Shown: positions 27,773-36,151, numbered from the stretch's first letter. The stretch: DNA of 64,000 nt from Lysobacter luteus (GCF_907164845.1 NZ_OU015430.1:2556001-2620000), one strand, 5' to 3'. Numbers and translations are program-made. The notes: a model not told the origin generated them from the sequence alone.

Positions 27773-28702
27773 TCAGTAGCCGGCCTCGTCCAGCGCCTTG
27801 TCGGCCTCGTGGCGGCCGATCGCGATCAGCTCCCGGGCCCGCCAGAACTCGTAGAACTGGCAGGCATCGCGTGGTATGCGGATCACCAGCTCGGGGGGAT
27901 CGAGCGCAAGCTGCACGCGGGCGATCTGCGCCTGCATGGTGTCGAGCGAGCGCGACATCAGCTCGGTGAAGCCGTAGCGCGCCGTGTCGACCTGGTCGCC
28001 GTCCGCCTCGCCGCGGCGCAGCCGCCGCTCGATCCAGTCGAGCAGGCGCGAGTGGGCGGGTGATTCGTCGCCGATCCGCGGTTCCGGTGCCTCCGGATGC
28101 GCCGGCGTGCCGGGCGGCTGGTTCGGCCAGCTGTTCATGTCGACCGCGACCAGCCGGTGGGCGTCCGACAGCCGGCTCGCGGCGATCGGCAGCGGCGCCA
28201 GCAGGCCGCCGTCGACCAGCTCGCGGCCGTTGACCCGGTGCGGGGTGAAGATGCCGGGTATCGCGATCGAGCCACGCACCGCATCCCACAGGTCGCCTTG
28301 CCGCAGCCACACCTCGCGCTGGCGCATCAGGTCGACCGCGACCGCGGTGAAGTCGACCGGCAGGTCCTCGATCCGCACGTCGCCGGTGCGCTCGCGCAGC
28401 GCGGCCATCAGCCGCGTGCCCTCGAACAGCGCCGGCCGCCCGAACACCGGGTCGAGCAGCCGCAGCATGTCGGTGCGGCTCATCGACAGCAGCCAGTCGC
28501 GGAATACGTGCAGCTGGCCCGCCGCGAACAGCCCGCCGACCAGCGCGCCACTGGACGACCCGGCCACCGCGACGATGTCGATCCCGCGGGCGACCAGCGC
28601 GTCGATCACGCCGATCTGGGCCAGCCCGCGTGCGCCACCGGCGCCGAGCACGAGTGCGACCGGCTCGCCGCGCATGATCCGGGGGGCGTCGGCCGGCGCC
28701 AT
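27773..28702 (-). CDS. Patatin-like phospholipase (RssA-type)
   Basis: 309-residue protein of the patatin family, with Ser-Asp dyad lipid acyl hydrolases. The oxyanion motif GAGGARGLAQIG, nucleophile motif GSSSGA (about residues 50-55) and Asp motif VDGGLLAPLP are present. There is no signal peptide, so it is expected in the cytoplasm or at the inner face of the membrane. The ATG at 28702 has a GGAAGG site 9 bases upstream and is preferred over the TTG at 28723. It follows the WYL regulator gene by 28 bp, probably in the same transcript. Confidence 0.87.
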   Translation of the reverse strand: MAPADAPRIMRGEPVALVLGAGGARGLAQIGVIDALVARGIDIVAVAGSSSGALVGGLFAAGQLHVFRDWLLSMSRTDMLRLLDPVFGRPALFEGTRLMAALRERTGDVRIEDLPVDFTAVAVDLMRQREVWLRQGDLWDAVRGSIAIPGIFTPHRVNGRELVDGGLLAPLPIAASRLSDAHRLVAVDMNSWPNQPPGTPAHPEAPEPRIGDESPAHSRLLDWIERRLRRGEADGDQVDTARYGFTELMSRSLDTMQAQIARVQLALDPPELVIRIPRDACQFYEFWRARELIAIGRHEADKALDEAGY

Positions 28703-28730
28703 CAACGGCGCCTTCCCGTGCAAGCCGCGG

Positions 28731-29708
28731 TCACTTCGGGTCGCGCTCGTAGTTGGCGATCGCCAGCGACAGCAGCGTGCGGGCCTGCTCGCGCAGCGAC
28801 GGCGGTTCGACGATCTCCGCGTCGCTGCCGTAATGCAGCACGTCCATCAGCAACTCGCGGCCCGAGCTGTAGGGCACCTTCAGTTCGTAGCGGCCGTCGG
28901 GCAGGAACCGGCCCTGCTGCTGCGAGTGCCAGTGCTCATCGGCGACCCAGCGCGCGGCCTTGGCGCTGAACACGATCGTCGCCCAGCCCTTTGGCGTGCC
29001 CGAGAAGATCCCGTAGCTGGACGCCAGGTGCTGGTTGAGTTCCTCGTCGGGCAGGTCGCGGGCGGCTTCTTCGAGCTGGCGCGCGTTGCCGATCCGGTCC
29101 ACCGCGAAGCTGCGCAGCGCCTCGCGTTCGTGGTCCCACGCATCCAGGTACCAGTTGTCGCGGTAATGGGTCAGGCGTTGCGGCGACACCGTGCGGCGGG
29201 TGAGCTGGTCGGTGGAGCGCGCGCGGTATTCGAACGCCAGTTGCCGGCGGTCGAGCACGGCCGTGGCGACGTGGCGGAACGCGGTTTCGTCGAGCTTGCG
29301 GGTGCGGTGCGGAACCACCCGCACGCGCTCGACCGGCACCCGGCGGCCGCCGGCATGGTCGTCCAGCAGCTTCTCGATGCGCTGCTGCAGCGGGGCCAGC
29401 GCGTTCGACAGCACCCCGCCACCGCTGCGCATCATCAGTTGCTGGGCCGCCAGCAGCGAGTGCAGCTCGTCGGAGCTGAGCCACAGGCCGGGCAGTTCGA
29501 ATCGGCTCGGGTCGTCGGGGTCGTAGCGGAAGCCGGCCTCGCCATTGCCGATCACCGGCGCCATCAGCTGGTCGCGCAGATAGGCCAGGTCGCGGTAGAC
29601 CGTCGCGCGCGAGCATTCCAGCTCCTCCTGCAGGCGCGGCACCGTCACCGGGTAGCGCGCCGCGGTGAGGATGCGGTGCAGGGCGTGGATGCGTTCGATG
29701 CGTTCCAT
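28731..29708 (-). CDS. YafY-type HTH-WYL transcriptional regulator
   Basis: 325-residue DNA-binding regulator. An N-terminal winged helix (residues 1-60: MERIERIHALHRILTAARYP, 'LQEELECSRATVYRDLAYLRDQL') is followed by a WYL domain (about 145-220: 'VATAVLDRRQLAFEYRARS', 'TVSPQRLTHYRDNWYLDAWDHE') and the WCX C-terminal extension. The signature WYL is present in NWYLDAW. Ligands of this class include nucleic acid or small molecules; none can be inferred here. It is divergent from the plus-strand envelope trio and may control it or the patatin gene. Confidence 0.9.
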   Translation of the reverse strand: MERIERIHALHRILTAARYPVTVPRLQEELECSRATVYRDLAYLRDQLMAPVIGNGEAGFRYDPDDPSRFELPGLWLSSDELHSLLAAQQLMMRSGGGVLSNALAPLQQRIEKLLDDHAGGRRVPVERVRVVPHRTRKLDETAFRHVATAVLDRRQLAFEYRARSTDQLTRRTVSPQRLTHYRDNWYLDAWDHEREALRSFAVDRIGNARQLEEAARDLPDEELNQHLASSYGIFSGTPKGWATIVFSAKAARWVADEHWHSQQQGRFLPDGRYELKVPYSSGRELLMDVLHYGSDAEIVEPPSLREQARTLLSLAIANYERDPK

Positions 29709-29846
29709 GGCGATGTTCCGGGGGGCGTCGAAGAAGCGACGATCGGGCAAGGATCGCACCGGCCGGTGCGACACCGCCAGCGCACGCCCCGGATAACCGC
29801 TGTTTAACCCCCGCCGGCAGATACTCCGCGGCCGCAAGGAGGCCGG

Positions 29847-30467
29847 ATGCACGACAGGGAACGCAATGAAGGGCCTGAGCGGCGCGTGGCCGCCGTGGTG
29901 GCGGTCGCGGTGAATGCCGGGCTGCTGGCGTTGCTGCCATGGCTGCTGCGCACGCCCGTAATCGATGCACCATCCCACGCCAGCCCGACGGTGGAAGTGC
30001 GGTGGATCCGTCCGCCAGTGCCCGCGGTGCGGCCGCCGGCGACGGACATGGCGCTGACGCTGGCGAGTCCGGTGGAGACGCGGCGACCTCCGCGGACAGC
30101 GGTACCGGACATCGACGTCGTCACTGGCGTGGAGGACGACGCCGATGCCACCCTCGCCACCGCACCCGAATCGATCGGGATGAACACCGCGCCGTGGCTG
30201 CAGCCGCAGCGCCCCGCGCTCGGCGCGCCCGACCCGCTCGCCAACCGGCGGGTCGACCTGCCCGGCTCGCCCGGCGGGCGTTTCCGGATGCGCGAGCCGC
30301 CGTCGCTGGCCGGTGCGCTGGCGGCGGTCGGTCGCGCGTTCGGTGGCGCGAACTACTCTACGGACCCGTGCCCCGAGGTCCGCCGCGACATCGACGATCT
30401 GTCGCTGCAGGGCGATTCCACCGCGCTGCGCGATGCACTCGCGTACGAGCAGCGCTTCTGCCGCTGA
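29847..30467 (+). CDS. Uncharacterised Pro-rich membrane-anchored protein
   Basis: 206-residue protein of no family I can name. A charged start (MHDRERNEGPERR) precedes one hydrophobic segment (about 14-34, VAAVVAVAVNAGLLALLPWLL), then a Pro/Val/Arg-rich linker ('TVEVRWIRPPVPAVRPPATD') as in TonB-like anchors. The final 40 residues are periplasmic and hold two cysteines (STDPCPEVRRDIDDL ... YEQRFCR). No TonB C-terminal domain is visible. A strong ribosome-binding site AAGGAGG sits 5 bases before the ATG at 29847, good support for translation. It heads a three-gene plus-strand run. Confidence 0.7.
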   Translation: MHDRERNEGPERRVAAVVAVAVNAGLLALLPWLLRTPVIDAPSHASPTVEVRWIRPPVPAVRPPATDMALTLASPVETRRPPRTAVPDIDVVTGVEDDADATLATAPESIGMNTAPWLQPQRPALGAPDPLANRRVDLPGSPGGRFRMREPPSLAGALAAVGRAFGGANYSTDPCPEVRRDIDDLSLQGDSTALRDALAYEQRFCR

Positions 30468-30550
30468 GGGTGGCTGGTCCATCGGGCATCCCGCGTTGGA
30501 GTCAGGCATCGGCGGCGGCTGCGCCGCGATTGCGACAGCGAGGGAGCGGT

Positions 30551-31120
30551 ATGGCGAAGAGAGAATGGCTACGGGCGGGGATGGCGCTGGTGCTGGTGCT
30601 ACCGGCAATCGCCTGGGGTGGCGCACGCGAGGACGTCGACGCGGCGATCGCGCGGTTCGCCCAGGCGCAGAGTTTCCACGCGTCGATCAGCACCGCCGGT
30701 TCGCCGGCGAGCGAGACCGACTTCATCGCGCCGGACCGCTACCGCATGAACCTGCCCGACGGCCGGGTGCAGGTGGTGGTGGACGGCACCATGTACATGC
30801 GGGATGGCGATGCCGTGCAGCGCGTGCAGGTGCCACCGGAAGTGCTCGCGCGCTGGCGCCAGCGAACCGGGCTGTCCGGCTTGGGCGCCGGCATGCAGGC
30901 GACCGACCTGGGCGAAGACGTGCTCGACGGCGCGAGTGCGCGCAAGTACGCGATCACCCGGCCCGGCGAGGCCGCACCCGCGATGACGATATGGATCGGA
31001 ACCGCGGGCTATCCGCTGCAGGTCGAGGCCAACGGCATGGCGGAGGGCAAACCGGTCACCACCACGATCCGCTACTCGCGCTTCAACGACCCGAACCTCG
31101 CGATCACCGCGCCCGAGTAA
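30551..31120 (+). CDS. Exported LolA-like periplasmic protein
   Basis: 189-residue protein with a signal peptide (MAKREWLRAGMALVLVLPAIAWGG-AR). The mature part has the pattern of LolA/LppX-type half-barrels: an amphipathic start helix (EDVDAAIARFAQAQSFHASI), then repeated strands: 'DFIAPDRYRMNLPDGRVQVVVDGTMYMRD', 'ARKYAITRPGEAAPAMTIWIGTAGYPLQVEANG', 'TTTIRYSRFNDPNLAI'. True LolA is expected elsewhere in the genome. This one may carry another lipid-like ligand. An AGGGAGCGGT site precedes the ATG at 30551. It lies 83 bp after the Pro-rich gene. Confidence 0.7.
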   Translation: MAKREWLRAGMALVLVLPAIAWGGAREDVDAAIARFAQAQSFHASISTAGSPASETDFIAPDRYRMNLPDGRVQVVVDGTMYMRDGDAVQRVQVPPEVLARWRQRTGLSGLGAGMQATDLGEDVLDGASARKYAITRPGEAAPAMTIWIGTAGYPLQVEANGMAEGKPVTTTIRYSRFNDPNLAITAPE

Positions 31121-31262
31121 GGCGGCACGACCGGCAGCGTGTTCGGCGGGACCGCGGGCAATGTGCCGATTCCGCCGGTTCACCCCAGGGGTGCGCGACG
31201 TCGGTGGGCCCCCGACACCGTCTTGGCATACTGCCGCCGTCACCCGCTCCGCTTCCTGCGAT

Positions 31263-31919
31263 ATGTCCGCCCTGCTGGGACTGGCGCTGTTGGCCGGTCC
31301 GTTCACCACCCTGCCGCCGCCGGCGCATGTCGGCGACCCCGCGCTGGTTGCCCTGGGCAGCGACCCGGCGCGCCTGCGCCTGTTCTGCTGGTCGACCCGT
31401 TGCGGCGATGCCGAGTGGCGCCAGGCACTCGCGCCGGCCAGTGGGCTGTTCAATGGCGGCCGGCAGCGCGCGCCGGCGCTGCCGGGCAGCGAACCGTGGA
31501 TCGGGCTGCACGCCCCTGCCCGCCCGCGCACCAGCGCTGCCAGCTACGCCAACGACTGGCGCATCGGCGCGCGCTACGGGCTCCAGGCCATCGATAACGG
31601 CCCGACCCGGCTTGGTGTCCAGCTGGGCGCGGGCTACCGCCTGGCAACGCTGCGCGATGACGGGATCGCGCTGCCGGGTCCGGTGCTGCGTGGCTCGCTG
31701 GAGATCGCCCACGAACTCGGCGACCGTGCGCACTGGAACCAGCGCATCCAGTTCGAGACCGGCCACGGCATGACGTTCGTGAAGCAGTCGCTCGGGCTGG
31801 ACGTGGTGCTGTGGCCGTCGTGGACGCTGGAAAGCGACCTGCTCATCCGGCACGACGAATTCGGCCCCAGCGGCAGCGAGTCGGCGGAATCCTCGTTGCG
31901 GCTGCGGCGGCGCTTCTGA
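31263..31919 (+). CDS. DUF481-like outer-membrane barrel protein (predicted)
   Basis: 218-residue protein. A signal-like start (MSALLGLALLAGPFTTLPPPAHV) is followed by an Ala/Arg-rich stretch with a Cys pair (LFCWSTRCGD). The second half is a row of alternating-hydrophobicity strands: 'WRIGARYGLQAIDNGPTRLGVQLGAGYRLATL', 'VLRGSLEIAHELGDRAHWNQRIQFETGH', 'LDVVLWPSWTLESDLLIRHDEF', 'SLRLRRRF'. The C-terminal Phe and the YdiY/DUF481-like pattern suggest an outer-membrane beta-barrel. The ATG at 31263 is preferred over one at 31161. It converges on hemC with one base between the stops. Confidence 0.62.
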   Translation: MSALLGLALLAGPFTTLPPPAHVGDPALVALGSDPARLRLFCWSTRCGDAEWRQALAPASGLFNGGRQRAPALPGSEPWIGLHAPARPRTSAASYANDWRIGARYGLQAIDNGPTRLGVQLGAGYRLATLRDDGIALPGPVLRGSLEIAHELGDRAHWNQRIQFETGHGMTFVKQSLGLDVVLWPSWTLESDLLIRHDEFGPSGSESAESSLRLRRRF

Positions 31920-31920
31920 C

Positions 31921-32829
31921 TCAGAGGCCCAGCAGGTCCCCGGCGCCCTGTTCGAGCAACTGCGCGGCAACCTGCCGGCCAAGCGCGTCCGGCGCATCAC
32001 CCTGCGCCCCGGCGCGCACCAGGCGCCCGTCCGCGGCCGAACCGACCAGCCCGTCCAGGCGCAGGCCGGTGCCATCGAGCGTCGCCAGCGCGGCGACCGG
32101 CACGTGGCAGCTGCCATGCAGCGCGCGGTTCATCGCGCGCTCGGCCTCGACGCAGCGCCGGGTTTCGGCGTGGTCGAGCGCGGCGAACAGCGACGTCGTC
32201 GCCGGGTCGTCGTCGCGGCACTCCACCGCGACCGCCCCCTGTGCCGGCGCCGGCAACCAGTCCGGCGCGACCAGCCTGCGACGGATGCGCGCCTCGAACC
32301 CGAGCCGCTGCAGTCCGGCGCACGCCAGCACGATGGCGTCGTAGTCGCCGGCGTCGAGCTTGGCCAGCCGCGTATTGACGTTGCCGCGCAGGTCGCGCAA
32401 CCGCAGGTCCGGGCGCAGCGCGCGCAACTGGGCCTGGCGGCGCAGCGAGGAGGTTCCGACCACCGCCCCCTCGGGCAGCGACTGGATGCCGTCGTGGGTG
32501 TTGCTGATGAAGGCGTCGGCGTAATCGGCGCGGGCGAGGATCGCCGGCAGCGCGAAACCCGGCTCCAGTTCCATCGGCACGTCCTTGAGCGAGTGCACCG
32601 CGCAGTCGGCGTCGCCGCGCTGCATCGCCAGTTCCAGCTCCTTGAGGAACAGCCCCTTGCCTCCGATCGCGGCGAGCGAGCGGTCCAGGACCTCGTCGCC
32701 GCGGGTGCTCATCGGCACCAGTTCGACCTGCAGGTCGGGGTGGGCCGCGCGCAGGGCGGCGGCGACGTGTTCGCTCTGCCACAGGGCGAGCGGGCTCTTG
32801 CGGGTGGCGATGCGCAGTATCCGGGTCAT
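31921..32829 (-). CDS. hemC: Porphobilinogen deaminase (hydroxymethylbilane synthase)
   Basis: Polymerises four porphobilinogens to hydroxymethylbilane in heme synthesis. The 302-residue protein has '[15 protein letters not shown]', the catalytic Asp in [10 protein letters not shown], '[13 protein letters not shown]', '[12 protein letters not shown]' and the dipyrromethane-binding Cys in [13 protein letters not shown]. The ATG at 32829 gives the normal start [18 protein letters not shown]. algR lies upstream across a REPIN-like element; hemD is not adjacent downstream. Confidence 0.97.
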   Translation of the reverse strand: MTRILRIATRKSPLALWQSEHVAAALRAAHPDLQVELVPMSTRGDEVLDRSLAAIGGKGLFLKELELAMQRGDADCAVHSLKDVPMELEPGFALPAILARADYADAFISNTHDGIQSLPEGAVVGTSSLRRQAQLRALRPDLRLRDLRGNVNTRLAKLDAGDYDAIVLACAGLQRLGFEARIRRRLVAPDWLPAPAQGAVAVECRDDDPATTSLFAALDHAETRRCVEAERAMNRALHGSCHVPVAALATLDGTGLRLDGLVGSAADGRLVRAGAQGDAPDALGRQVAAQLLEQGAGDLLGL

Positions 32830-32882
32830 CCGGCGATTATCGCAGGCCACCGCCCGCCGAACCCGACCAAGCCCCAACCCAC

Positions 32883-33032
32883 GTAGGAGCGACGTAAGTC
32901 GCGACCCGCCGAACCCGGCCGGGGCGGCGACCGGGCTGATGCCACACCGGGGATCCGCTTGGGTGCTTCGACACCGGCGGGAGTGCGGTGTTCGGAAAAT
33001 GACCTGCAGGTCGCGACTTACGTCGCTCCTAC
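32883..33032. repeat. Inverted pair of GTAGGAGCGAC...GTCGCGACC palindromes, TAAG variant
   Basis: Left arm 32883-32907 reads GTAGGAGCGACGTAAGTCGC..., right arm 33010-33032 reads GTCGCGACTTACGTCGCTCC.... Both arms share the TAAG/CTTA form where the other pairs in the window have TGAG/CTCA. About 100 bp separate them. It occupies the gap between algR (stop at 33060) and hemC. Confidence 0.85.
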
Positions 33033-33059
33033 GGCAACGGGTGGCTTGAACGCGCGCAG

Positions 33060-33782
33060 CTACAGGTGTTTCAGGGTCTCGCGCAGGGCGGCGACGCAGC
33101 GACGGCTGACTTCCAGCGGCTGCTTGCCGTGGCGCAGCACGGCCTGGGTGTGGCCATCGGGTGCGCGCCGGAGCTCGACGATCTCGTGCCGGGCGACCAG
33201 GCAGTTGCGATGGATCCGCACGAACCGGCCGCCGAATTCGTCCTCCAGCGACTTCAGCGATTCCTCGATCAGGTCCTCCCCGCGCGCGTGGTGGACGACC
33301 ACGTACTTCTCTTCGGCCTGCAGGTAGTGCACGTCCTCCAGCGGGATCAGCCGCAGGCTGCCGCGAAGGCGCGCGCACAGGTGGCTGCGGATCGGTGCAT
33401 CGCGGCTGGAGCGCTCGCGTCCGGCGGCGAAGGTGCGCACCCGCTCGATCGCCGCGGCAAGTCGCTCGGCCCGCACCGGCTTGACCAGGTAGTCGATCGC
33501 CTCGGCTTCGAACGCCGACAGCGCGTGGGCGTCGTACGCGGTGCAGAACACCACCGCCGGGCGCGGCTCGAACGCGGCCAGGTGGCGCGCGGCCTCGAGG
33601 CCGTCGATCCCGGGCATCGCGATGTCCAGCAGCACCAGGTCCGGTGCGTGCTCGGCGCAGGCATGCAGCGCCTGCTGGCCGTCGCCGGCCTCGGCCACCA
33701 CCTCCACGCCGGCGGTCTCGCGCAACAGTCCGCGCAGGCGCTCGCGCGCCAGTGGTTCGTCGTCGGCGATGACCACCTTCAT
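33060..33782 (-). CDS. algR: LytTR response regulator (AlgR family)
   Basis: 240-residue two-component regulator. The receiver domain (1-120) has the acidic pair in VIADDEP, the phospho-acceptor Asp in [13 protein letters not shown] and the Lys in DYLVKPV. A LytTR DNA-binding domain follows (about 135-238: '[21 protein letters not shown]', '[18 protein letters not shown]'). In Pseudomonas AlgR controls alginate, pili and virulence with the kinase FimS/AlgZ. No kinase gene is adjacent here; an esterase gene lies upstream. The algR-hemC adjacency is the conserved one. Confidence 0.93.
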   Translation of the reverse strand: MKVVIADDEPLARERLRGLLRETAGVEVVAEAGDGQQALHACAEHAPDLVLLDIAMPGIDGLEAARHLAAFEPRPAVVFCTAYDAHALSAFEAEAIDYLVKPVRAERLAAAIERVRTFAAGRERSSRDAPIRSHLCARLRGSLRLIPLEDVHYLQAEEKYVVVHHARGEDLIEESLKSLEDEFGGRFVRIHRNCLVARHEIVELRRAPDGHTQAVLRHGKQPLEVSRRCVAALRETLKHL

Positions 33783-33852
33783 GGACTGTCCCCGTCTCGG
33801 CGCGGCAGCGGCACTGCCGCGATGCCGATCTTAGCGCCGTGGCCGGTGCCGG

Positions 33853-34545
33853 TCAGCCGGCGGTGAAACGCGCGGACAGCCAGTCGCCCAGGTCGCCGAT
33901 CTGCTCCGCGCAGACCTGATGGGCCATCGGATAGGCGTGCCAGTCCACCGTGAAGCCAAGCTGGCGCAGCAGTGCGGCGCTGCGCTCGCCGGCCTGGAAC
34001 GGCACCACCGGGTCCTGCGTTCCATGGGCGAAGAACAGTGGCTGCCCGGTGGCGGCCGCATCCACCGACTGCGGCAGTTGCGCCAGAGACGCCGGCGACA
34101 GCGGCAGGTAGGTCGACAATGCGACCAGGCCCGCCAGCGGCTCACGCCGGCGCAGCCCGGTGGCCAGCGCGACCGCACCGCCCTGCGAGAAGCCCGCCAG
34201 CACGATGCGTCCGGGCGGGATGCCGCGCCCGGCCTCGCGCGCGATCAACGCCTCGACCTGCTCGACCGACTGGTTCACGCCGGTCTCGTCGGCCCGGTTC
34301 GCCAGGTCCAGCGCGACGATGTCGTACCAGGCGCGCATCGGCACGCCGTTGTTGATCGTCACCGGTCGCACCGGCGCGTGCGGGAACACGAAACGCAACG
34401 ATGGCCACCCCGGTCGGACCAGCTCCGGGACGATCGGCGCGAAGTCGTTGCCGTCCGCGCCCAGGCCATGCAGCCACAGCACGGTCCATTGCGGCGCGGG
34501 GCCGGTTTCGTGTTCGACGGTCTGCAGCAGGTTCGGTGCGTTCAT
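33853..34545 (-). CDS. estB: Alpha/beta hydrolase carboxylesterase (phospholipase/carboxylesterase family)
   Basis: 230-residue cytoplasmic esterase of the Abhydrolase_2 family (EstB, acyl-protein thioesterase-like). Features: oxyanion segment 'VLWLHGLGADGNDFAPIVPEL', 'PHAPVRPVTINNGVPMRAWYDI', nucleophile motif GFSQGG (about residues 117-122), Asp region 'HGTQDPVVPFQAG' and the His in YPMAHQVCAEQI. The substrate in vivo is unknown. The ATG at 34545 gives the conserved start MNAPNLLQTVEHETG. It is 70 bp upstream of algR on the same strand. Confidence 0.9.
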   Translation of the reverse strand: MNAPNLLQTVEHETGPAPQWTVLWLHGLGADGNDFAPIVPELVRPGWPSLRFVFPHAPVRPVTINNGVPMRAWYDIVALDLANRADETGVNQSVEQVEALIAREAGRGIPPGRIVLAGFSQGGAVALATGLRRREPLAGLVALSTYLPLSPASLAQLPQSVDAAATGQPLFFAHGTQDPVVPFQAGERSAALLRQLGFTVDWHAYPMAHQVCAEQIGDLGDWLSARFTAG

Positions 34546-34585
34546 CGCCGCATTGTGGCGGCTGCGCGCGCGGCCGCCAAACCGC

Positions 34586-35620
34586 TCAGGGTTGCGACGC
34601 GGCCGGGGTGCAGACCGGCTCGCGGTCGACCAGCCCGAGCCACGCGGTGCGTTCGACACACTTGGGCGCCCGTGCCTTCGCCCGCGCCGCGGCCGCCCGG
34701 CTGGCCGCGGCCACGCGCTCGGCCTGCAACGTCGCGATCGCCTTGCGGATGGCCGGCAACGCTGCCAGCGCCGCACGCTCGCCTTCGAGGATGGCGCGGT
34801 TGCGCTGCTCGAAATCGGCCGCGCCGATGTCGGTCACCTGCGGGCGAATGACCACGTCGGCGCGCGCCATCTCCTGCTGGCCCAGCTGCTGGCCCATGAT
34901 GCTGATGGACTGGTTGACGATGCCGAGCAGGTGCGTGGGCTTCTGCCCGGTGGCCTTGCTGGAGATATCGACCGCGATCACCAGGTCGGCGCCCAGGTCG
35001 CGCGCGGCATCCACCGGCACCGGACTCACCACGCCGCCGTCGACGTAATGCCACTGGCCGATCGCGACCGGCTCGAACACGCCCGGCACGCTGCTCGATG
35101 CGCGCACCGCCTGGCCCGTGTTGCCGCGTGCAAACGCGACCCGCTCGCCGGTCTCGAGCCGCGTGGCGACCGCGGCGAACGGTTTTTCCATGCGCTCGAG
35201 CGCCCGCCCGCCCACCTGCGCGTTGACGTAGTCCTGCAAGGCCTTGCCCTTGACCAGGCCACCGGCAAACAGGCTGACATCGCGGATGCTTGATTCGTCC
35301 AGCGCCACTGCCTCGCGCTGCAGCTCGAACGGGCCCATGCCACCGGCATAGAGCGCACCGACCACGCTGCCGGCGCTGGTGCCGGCGACCACGCGCGGCG
35401 TGATGCCGTTGGCCTCCAGCATCTTGATGACGCCGATGTGTGCGAAGCCCTTGGCGGCGCCGCCACCCAGCGCGAGGCCGACGCGGATTTCGGGGGGTGG
35501 CACAACGACGGTCGGCGCGGAGGGCGGATCAGGGCGGACGGTCTCGCCGCCACAGCCTGCGATCAGCACCAGCGGCAACAGCAACAGCGGCGCCAGCCGC
35601 CGGCGTAGGAGAGTCAGCAT
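34586..35620 (-). CDS. Patatin-like phospholipase lipoprotein
   Basis: 344-residue lipoprotein with signal MLTLLRRRLAPLLLLPLVLIAGC and lipidated Cys at about residue 23. The patatin domain has the oxyanion motif LGGGAAKGFAHIG, nucleophile GTSAGSVVGA, and Asp in VDGGVVSPVPVD. The C-terminal 60 residues are helical and Ala/Arg-rich with two Cys (KCVERTAW, EPVCTP). An in-frame ATG at 35638 adds MAHGRN and cannot be excluded; no clear ribosome-binding site decides. It is a periplasmic counterpart to the cytoplasmic patatin at 27773-28702. Confidence 0.87.
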   Translation of the reverse strand: MLTLLRRRLAPLLLLPLVLIAGCGGETVRPDPPSAPTVVVPPPEIRVGLALGGGAAKGFAHIGVIKMLEANGITPRVVAGTSAGSVVGALYAGGMGPFELQREAVALDESSIRDVSLFAGGLVKGKALQDYVNAQVGGRALERMEKPFAAVATRLETGERVAFARGNTGQAVRASSSVPGVFEPVAIGQWHYVDGGVVSPVPVDAARDLGADLVIAVDISSKATGQKPTHLLGIVNQSISIMGQQLGQQEMARADVVIRPQVTDIGAADFEQRNRAILEGERAALAALPAIRKAIATLQAERVAAASRAAAARAKARAPKCVERTAWLGLVDREPVCTPAASQP

Positions 35621-35767
35621 GTTGCGACCATGGGCCATTGAAGTCGCGGAGCATACGCGCGGCCGCCCCCACGCCGGTTGAACGCGCGAGCGGGTCGGGT
35701 CCGATCCGCGCCAGGCCCCGCTGAACAGGCGTGGAAGCCGCACGCGGGCCGGGTGTGCGTGACCGGC

Positions 35768-35797
35768 TTGCACTGTCGAAACCTGCGCCGGTACAAT
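35768..35797 (+). promoter_or_regulatory. Sigma-70 promoter of rpsU
   Basis: TTGCAC, 18 bases, TACAAT: five of six consensus matches at the -10 and four at the -35. It ends 50 bp before the rpsU ATG at 35848. It is the best-looking promoter in the window, as expected for a ribosomal protein gene. Confidence 0.7.
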
Positions 35798-35847
35798 ACG
35801 CGGCTCGCCTGGACCCATCCGGGCTGTTTACCCGAACCGAGATACTT

Positions 35848-36063
35848 ATGCCCAGCGTCAAAGTCCGCGAAAACGAGCCTTTCGAGTTTGCCCTGCGTCG
35901 CTTCAAGCGCACCTGCGAGAAGGCCGGCGTCCTCGCCGAGACCCGCAAGCGCGAGTTCTACGAAAAGCCGACCCAGGAACGCAAGCGCAAGGCCGCCGCC
36001 GCGGTGAAGCGCCAGTCCCGCCGCGCCTCGCGCGACGTGACCAAGCGCCAGCGGCTGTACTGA
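35848..36063 (+). CDS. rpsU: 30S ribosomal protein bS21
   Basis: 71-residue basic ribosomal protein ([20 protein letters not shown]...), with the conserved '[28 protein letters not shown]' and the C-terminal '[12 protein letters not shown]'. It opens the macromolecular-synthesis-like cluster rpsU-yqeY-yihY-dnaG. The upstream frame is open but contains no recognisable protein. A hairpin follows the gene, so much transcription may stop before yqeY. Confidence 0.98.
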   Translation: MPSVKVRENEPFEFALRRFKRTCEKAGVLAETRKREFYEKPTQERKRKAAAAVKRQSRRASRDVTKRQRLY

Positions 36064-36118
36064 TCGCGCATCCTGCGTAGCTCCCGGCCATCCGCGCCGG
36101 GGACTTCACAGGGAAGCC

Positions 36119-36151
36119 AAAGCCGGCCGCGCCGTGAGCGCCGCCGGCTTT
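36119..36151 (+). terminator. Hairpin terminator or attenuator after rpsU
   Basis: Stem AAAGCCGGC / GCCGGCTTT with a 15-base loop, followed by TTGCGTT. It lies 55 bp past the rpsU stop and 50 bp before yqeY. As in other rpsU operons it may only partly terminate. Confidence 0.65.

Noticed and set aside
28731..30626. Long N-terminal extension of the WYL regulator (631 codons)
   Set aside because: The extra 306 codons run antisense through the plus-strand Pro-rich gene and read as Arg/Pro-rich sequence; the HTH begins exactly at the ATG at 29708.
13688..33032. REP-like palindromes as ordinary terminators
   Set aside because: They recur with conserved flanks (TAGGAGCG / CGCTCCTA), occur in inverted pairs and lack T-tracts, so they are better described as repeats, although they may affect mRNA ends.
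32830..33378. N-terminal extension of hemC
   Set aside because: The upstream codons cross the REPIN-like element and the algR gene in another frame; [17 protein letters not shown] is the standard HemC start.
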